A DNA stretch of 64,000 nucleotides from Hyphococcus luteus (GTDB lineage: Bacteria; Pseudomonadota; Alphaproteobacteria; Caulobacterales; Parvularculaceae), in assembly GCF_002943565.1 (NCBI RefSeq), contig NZ_PJCH01000007.1, positions 62,001-126,000 on the forward strand, in the 5' to 3' direction. Positions 61,463 through 64,000 of the stretch are shown piece by piece. The notes beneath the pieces are model-generated. The model was not told where the DNA came from. It ran no database searches and saw only the letters and a list, made by a program, of their open reading frames with translations. Each line of letters starts with the position of its first letter. Positions within the stretch are counted from its first letter, which is position 1. A program made the translations under genes and the position numbers.

Positions 61463-61685
61463 GTCAATTTCCCTCGCGACTCGATTGCGTGCATTCAGCC
61501 CATGACACGCCGCATTGTTCCGCCCTGACCGCAGTGTCGGCGCCTGTGTTAAAAATTGCGCCAATTTATCCGGAAAGATTTTATGGAGCGCGCCAGCCGC
61601 CCGTCTCAAAGGTTTCTGAAAACCTAACGCGGCTGTGTTAACGATAAGGACGGCAGGCCGCCATTTTTTGAGGAGCGATGAGCCT

Positions 61686-63215
61686 ATGGCGACGTCGAAT
61701 GAGGGAAAGGAAAGAACGCCGGACGCTGCCGCGCAGGCCGATCTCCTCGCTGCGTTTGACACGGGCCGCGTCGAGGATGTGGCGCTCGCCGCGCCGCGCA
61801 TCGACACGCATCTGAGCCATGTCTTCTTGACGAAGACCCGCGCTTACAAAATGAAACGCGCGGTGAAATTGCCCTTTGTCGATTTTTCGACCCTTGAAAA
61901 ACGTCATCAAGGCTGTCTCGCCGAACTCGACGTGAACCGGCGCATGGCCGGCGCCATGTATGTCGGCGTGAAGTCCGTGGTCGCGCTTGAGGGCGGGCGT
62001 TACCGCATCGGCGGGAAGGGCGATCCCCTCGACTGGGTGATCGAGATGAAGCGCTTCGACCAGTCCATGCAATTCGACGAACTCGCCAAGGCCGGGCGCC
62101 TGACGCCGGCGCTTCTGGAAAAGACGGCGGATGCGATCGCCGAAGCTCACGGCGCCCTCGAGCCCGTGCTGACGACCGGCCACGCCGCCGATTATCGCGC
62201 GATTGTGCGTGAGCTGCGCGAAACGGAAACCGACGGCGCGGACCGTCTTGGGCTGCATGTGGGCGATCCGTCGCTTTACGACGCGCTCGATGCGGCGCTC
62301 GCCCATGCAGACCCGCTGATCGAGCGGCGGCGGCGCGAAGGGAAAGTGCGGCGCGGCCATGGCGATCTTCATTTGCGCAATATGTGCCTGTTCGAGGGCG
62401 AACCGACCTTGTTCGACGCGCTCGAATTCGACGAGCGGCTCGCGACCAATGACGTGCTTTACGATCTTGCTTTCCTTCTCATGGATTTGCGCCGGATCGG
62501 CATGAAGGAAGGCGCAAACCTCGTCATGAACCGCTATTGGGATGCGGCGCGCGAGGAGGAAGCGGCGCTTGAACTGCTGCCGTTTTTCATGGCGTTGCGC
62601 GCGACCGTGCGCATGGCCGTGGCGGTGGAGGCGGAGCATTTCGAAGAGGCGGACGAATACCGCCGTCTCGCTTTCGATTTGCTGCATCATACGCATCCCC
62701 GCGCCGTCGCCATTGGCGGGCTTTCCGGCGCCGGCAAATCGGCGGTCGCAAAGAAGCTTGCGGGGACAATGACGGGGCCGGCGGGCGCGCGCTGGCTGCG
62801 CACCGATGTTTTGCGCAAGCGCGCCCGCGACAAGGCGCCGGAAGAGAAGATGGAGAAGGACGCTTACGCGCCTGAAGCGCGGGCCAAAGTCTATGACGAT
62901 CTCTTCGCCCACGCCGCGGCGGCGTTCGACGCGGGCGCCAGCGTCATCATCGACGCGACCTTTCAGGAAAAGCAAATGCGCGAAGCGGCGGCTTCATTAG
63001 CCCATACGCCCGTCGCAGGCTTCTGGCTCGACGCGCCTTTGGCGGTGCGCCTTGAACGCATCGGGGGCCGCGAAGGCGACGCCTCCGACGCCGGCGCCGA
63101 AGTCGCAAAAGCCCAGCGCGAACCGGAAAGCCTTGGGCAAGGCTGGACGCGCATCGACGCGACGGGAACGGTGGAGGAGGTTGCGGCGCGGGTGAGGGCG
63201 GCGCTGGCGGATTGA
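61686..63215 (+). CDS. APH-like kinase fused to P-loop kinase
   Basis: 509 aa. N-terminal aminoglycoside-phosphotransferase-like part (THLSHVFLTKTRAYKMKRAVKLPFVDFSTLEKRHQGCLAELDVNRRM; catalytic RRGHGDLHLRNMCLFEGEPTLFDALEFDERLATNDVLYDLAFLLMDLRR) and C-terminal P-loop kinase (AIGGLSGAGKSAVAKKLAG, near residue 345; IIDATFQEKQMREAA). Such fusions are widespread and called AAA-type zeta-toxin-like or bifunctional APH/ATP-binding protein; substrate unknown. ATG at 61686 chosen, GGAG at 61671. Confidence 0.88.
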   Translation: MATSNEGKERTPDAAAQADLLAAFDTGRVEDVALAAPRIDTHLSHVFLTKTRAYKMKRAVKLPFVDFSTLEKRHQGCLAELDVNRRMAGAMYVGVKSVVALEGGRYRIGGKGDPLDWVIEMKRFDQSMQFDELAKAGRLTPALLEKTADAIAEAHGALEPVLTTGHAADYRAIVRELRETETDGADRLGLHVGDPSLYDALDAALAHADPLIERRRREGKVRRGHGDLHLRNMCLFEGEPTLFDALEFDERLATNDVLYDLAFLLMDLRRIGMKEGANLVMNRYWDAAREEEAALELLPFFMALRATVRMAVAVEAEHFEEADEYRRLAFDLLHHTHPRAVAIGGLSGAGKSAVAKKLAGTMTGPAGARWLRTDVLRKRARDKAPEEKMEKDAYAPEARAKVYDDLFAHAAAAFDAGASVIIDATFQEKQMREAAASLAHTPVAGFWLDAPLAVRLERIGGREGDASDAGAEVAKAQREPESLGQGWTRIDATGTVEEVAARVRAALAD

Positions 63216-63225
63216 GACCTGACAG

Positions 63226-63256
63226 CGACTCGCCACGGCTCGACCGTGGGGAGTCG
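63226..63256. repeat. Palindromic intergenic repeat, family C copy 2 (short)
   Basis: CGACTCGCCACGG (63226-63238), loop CTCGA, CCGTGGGGAGTCG (63244-63256); 12 of 13 pairs. It resembles one end of the 16165-16260 element and stands between convergent genes. Confidence 0.75.
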
Positions 63257-63329
63257 ATTACGTATAGCCGCGTCGTAATCCGCTCACCCTGGTCGGCGTT
63301 TGTCCTCGGGCCGGGATGAGTGGAAAAAA

Positions 63330-64000
63330 TCAATCCGCCGGCAGCGGAATATGCTCCGTCTCGTCCGGGGGCAGGGTGAAGACCGTTCCCTTGAAGCCGC
63401 CGGCGGCCGAGGCGGTCCAGTCGGCTTTTGCTTTTTGGATGCGGGTCTCGCTGGAAGAGACGAGGTTCCACCAGATATGGCGTTCACCGAGGTAAGCGCC
63501 GCCGAGCAGCATCAGTTTCGACGCCTCGTTCGCCGTGATTTCCGGCGCGGCGCCCGGTTCGAACACGATCAGGCGCCCGCGTTCATATGTTTCGCCGTCG
63601 ATCTCGACGGCGCCGGCGAGGATGTAAAGCGCGCGCTCCTCATAATCGTCGGGCAGGGGGATGGCGGCGTCTTTCTCGGCTTCCACCCCGAGATAAAACA
63701 TCGGCGAAAAAGTTTTCGCCGGGGAGGTTTCGCCGAAGGCCGAGCCGGCGATGAGGCGCATGGAAAGCCCTTCGCGCTCGATCACCGGCAGGGTCTCTTT
63801 CGGGTGATGATGAAATTCCGGCGCGGTTTCTTCGTGCGCTTCGGGAAGCGCGAACCAGCTCTGAATGCCGTGCATGGTCTGGCCTTTTTCGCGCGGTTCG
63901 TCGTCCGTCCTTTCGGAATGGACGATGCCGCGCCCGGCGATCATCCAGTTGACATCGCCCGGCCGGATCACCTGATCGAAGCCGAGACTGTCGCGGTGGC
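63330..64000 (-). CDS. Pirin-family protein (N-terminus outside window)
   Basis: The frame runs on past the window end; residues HRDSLGFDQVIRPGDVNWMIAGRGIVHSERTD show the cupin start common to pirins (HRDSLG, GDVxWMxAGRGIxHSE). C-terminal cupin follows: LPDDYEERALYILAGAVEIDGETYERGRLIVFEPG and AYLGERHIWWNLVSSS. Fe-binding redox-sensing regulators or quercetinase-like enzymes. The GTG at 63971 is internal. Confidence 0.93.
   Translation of the reverse strand, partial: HRDSLGFDQVIRPGDVNWMIAGRGIVHSERTDDEPREKGQTMHGIQSWFALPEAHEETAPEFHHHPKETLPVIEREGLSMRLIAGSAFGETSPAKTFSPMFYLGVEAEKDAAIPLPDDYEERALYILAGAVEIDGETYERGRLIVFEPGAAPEITANEASKLMLLGGAYLGERHIWWNLVSSSETRIQKAKADWTASAAGGFKGTVFTLPPDETEHIPLPAD

Noticed and set aside
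61544-61641. Direct repeat CTGTGTTAA at 61544 and 61633
   Set aside because: Only 9 bases, spacing of 89; no second line of evidence for a regulator.
1-64000. CRISPR, prophage, defence or secretion island
   Set aside because: No regularly spaced direct repeats of CRISPR size, no integrase, transposase, phage structural, toxin-antitoxin or restriction genes could be recognised.

Overview
The window is a gene-dense, GC-rich stretch of a bacterial chromosome, almost certainly from an alphaproteobacterium of the Caulobacterales/Parvularculales/Hyphomonadaceae type. The pointers are a GapR (DUF2312) nucleoid protein, a DUF1013/TrcR-like regulator, a COQ9 homologue beside rpsU, a three-subunit proton-translocating transhydrogenase preceded by a small aa3-oxidase subunit-IV-like protein, DUF1192 and DUF465 proteins, a DgcB-like diguanylate cyclase, a CtrA-like box, an FNR/FixK-type box and TonB-dependent receptors. 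I see no rRNA, tRNA, CRISPR array, prophage, insertion sequence or integrase. The content is mostly chromosomal housekeeping with small accessory islets.

Layout. 1-6 kb: the end of a TonB receptor, an unknown membrane protein, and an aldehyde dehydrogenase/omega-aminotransferase pair. 6-10 kb: YfgM-like protein, BamB and Der (outer-membrane assembly and ribosome maturation), then an SDR. 10.5-12.7 kb: divergent mnmH (selU) and selD around a palindrome. 12.7-18.5 kb: secreted esterase, glycerol kinase, a metallo-beta-lactamase-fold lipoprotein and a second TonB receptor whose leader carries three regularly spaced hairpins with one constant loop. 18.7-21.4 kb: a tight operon of a diacylglycerol-kinase-like enzyme, a homologue of the mitochondrial CDP-diacylglycerol synthase Tam41, and an alpha/beta hydrolase. 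21.7-25.3 kb: HutI, a GIN-domain protein, a small exported protein and a PuuD-like membrane protein. 25.5-28.3 kb: ArsR-type regulator, beta-carbonic anhydrase and SulP transporter behind an inverted repeat. 28.4-32.5 kb: two tandem S9 peptidases duplicated together with promoter and terminator. 32.6-36.6 kb: Lhr-like helicase and PdeM nuclease (DNA repair), separated by two AT-richer small membrane genes. 37-43 kb: an FNR-box-linked flavin-type oxidase, bL36, a TPR protein, GapR, HrpB and a sigma-54 activator. 43-51.4 kb: hydrolase, pnt operon, GFA protein, exported methyltransferase-like lipoprotein, MipA, entericidin, S21. 51.5-57.6 kb: COQ9, small proteins, purEK, diguanylate cyclase, UbiX. 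57.7-64 kb: DUF465 protein, a catalytically degenerate SDR, DUF1013 protein, quinone oxidoreductase, DUF1192 protein, an APH-like kinase/P-loop fusion and the end of a pirin.

At least four families of palindromic intergenic repeats are scattered between genes, one copy inside the pnt operon. The most interesting leads are the Tam41/lipid-kinase operon, the constant-loop hairpins before the second TonB receptor, the duplicated S9 cassette, the ArsR-carbonic anhydrase-SulP unit, and a boxA-like rRNA leader sequence that has no rRNA behind it. All calls were made by reading sequence; no database search was run.
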